A DNA stretch of 6,164 nucleotides from Acidobacteriaceae bacterium (GTDB lineage: Bacteria > Acidobacteriota > Terriglobia > Terriglobales > Acidobacteriaceae), in NCBI GenBank assembly GCA_003156495.1, contig PMHC01000214.1, positions 573-6,736 of the forward strand. The letters run 5' to 3'. Positions 5,561 through 6,164 of the stretch are shown here, piece after piece (positions within the stretch are counted from its first letter, which is position 1; each line of letters starts with the position of its first letter). The notes beneath the pieces were generated by a model. The model did no database searches and was not told the DNA's origin. It saw nothing but the letters and a program-made list of their open reading frames with translations. Made by a program: the position numbers and the translations under genes.

Positions 5561-6130
5561 GCATTCGATAAACGTTCAGCAAAGTCTTTTACCCGCATCA
5601 ACGAGCGGATTCGTGCCCGCGAAATCCGCGTCATCGACGAAAACGGAGAGCAGCTAGGTATTCTGCAACCCTTTGAAGCGATGCGTATTGCCCGCGAGCG
5701 CGGCCTCGATCTGGTCGAGGTTTCGCCCAACGCCGTACCCCCGGTCTGCCGTATTCAAGATTACGGCCGCTTTCTCTATGAAAAAGAGAAAAGCGAACGG
5801 GCCGCCCGTAAACGACAGAAAATCACCGCCCTCAAAGAGGTCAAGTTCTCGGTCACCGTCGACGAGCACGACTACCAGACAAAGAAAAACAAGGCGATGC
5901 ACTTTTTGGCCGGCGGCGACAAGGTCAAGGCCAGTTTGCGCTTCCGCGGCCGCCAGATGGCTCACCGCGACTTGGGCTACAACATCATCAATCGGCTGAT
6001 CCAAGACATTGGCAGCGTCGGCGTGGTCGAGTTCATGCCGCGCATGGAGGGCACGGTCCTGCATGCCATTCTTGCCCCGGCGCGCAAGGAAGTGGTGAAG
6101 CCGAAGGCCGCGCCCGCCGCACAGGCGTAG
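5558..6130 (+). CDS. infC: Translation initiation factor IF3, with ATC start codon
   Basis: IF3 binds the 30S subunit, keeps it apart from the 50S and proofreads start codon and initiator tRNA. From the ATC at 5558 the protein has 190 residues, close to the usual 175-185 plus an alanine-rich tail (KPKAAPAAQA). The N-domain begins at RINERIRAREIRVIDENGEQLG (residues 13-34; within it GEQLGI leads to the FEAMRIARERGLDLVEVSP helix). The family signature CRIQDYGRFLYEKEK is at 64-78. The C-domain follows, with KEVKFSVTVDEHDYQTKKN, KVKASLRFRGRQMAH and a final EFMPRMEGTVLHAILAP. The frame is open upstream to an ATG at 5294, but those 88 residues look like translated non-coding DNA and include the promoter. 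In E. coli infC starts at AUU and IF3 represses its own translation through that rare start; the ATC here suggests the same control. The 34 bases after the stop show no gene; rpmI and rplT would usually follow. Confidence 0.9.
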   Translation: MAFDKRSAKSFTRINERIRAREIRVIDENGEQLGILQPFEAMRIARERGLDLVEVSPNAVPPVCRIQDYGRFLYEKEKSERAARKRQKITALKEVKFSVTVDEHDYQTKKNKAMHFLAGGDKVKASLRFRGRQMAHRDLGYNIINRLIQDIGSVGVVEFMPRMEGTVLHAILAPARKEVVKPKAAPAAQA

Positions 6131-6164
6131 TGTCTCGAGTCTGAAGTTCGCATCATAATGATCT

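Overview
The window is about 6.2 kb of bacterial chromosome holding mostly housekeeping genes. GC is about 60-65% in most genes, with a stretch of roughly 45-55% in the middle. The style of the S1, MtaB-like and IF3 proteins and the high-GC background suggest an acidobacterium (Acidobacteriota). That is an inference from memory of protein style and no marker in the window proves it.

Layout from left to right. Positions 1-420 are the 3' end of rpsA (ribosomal protein S1), which enters from outside the window and ends at a strong hairpin (454-483) shared with the convergent gene that follows. Positions 484-687 are non-coding, with two hairpin-like inverted repeats and three copies of a 17-bp repeat. 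A minus-strand MFS transporter of the YhhS/YfcJ type fills 688-1896, with a promoter-like element upstream. Positions 1897-2319 have no convincing gene. Next come a divergent pair: a LysE/RhtB-type exporter (2320-2901, minus) and an Lrp/AsnC regulator (2995-3465, plus). They share a 93-bp intergenic region that contains a perfect 12-bp palindrome. After 384 bp of non-coding DNA, an MtaB/MiaB-like tRNA methylthiotransferase runs 3850-5313, followed by infC (translation initiation factor IF3), 5558-6130. infC most likely starts at an ATC codon behind a strong Shine-Dalgarno sequence. rpmI and rplT would usually follow but lie outside the window.

The genes fall into two groups. rpsA, the mtaB-like gene and infC serve translation: mRNA binding by S1, tRNA A37 modification and start-codon selection. 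The two transporters and the Lrp-type regulator are accessory. The lysE/lrp pair looks like a self-contained regulator-exporter cassette. It is lower in GC than its flanks and lies between two exact copies of a 13-bp sequence (2069-2081 and 3632-3644), so it may have been inserted.

I found no new multi-gene system. The points most worth a second look are the in-frame 57-bp tandem repeat in the MtaB-like linker, the possible lysE/lrp insertion, and the ATC start of infC with its Shine-Dalgarno in a hairpin loop.
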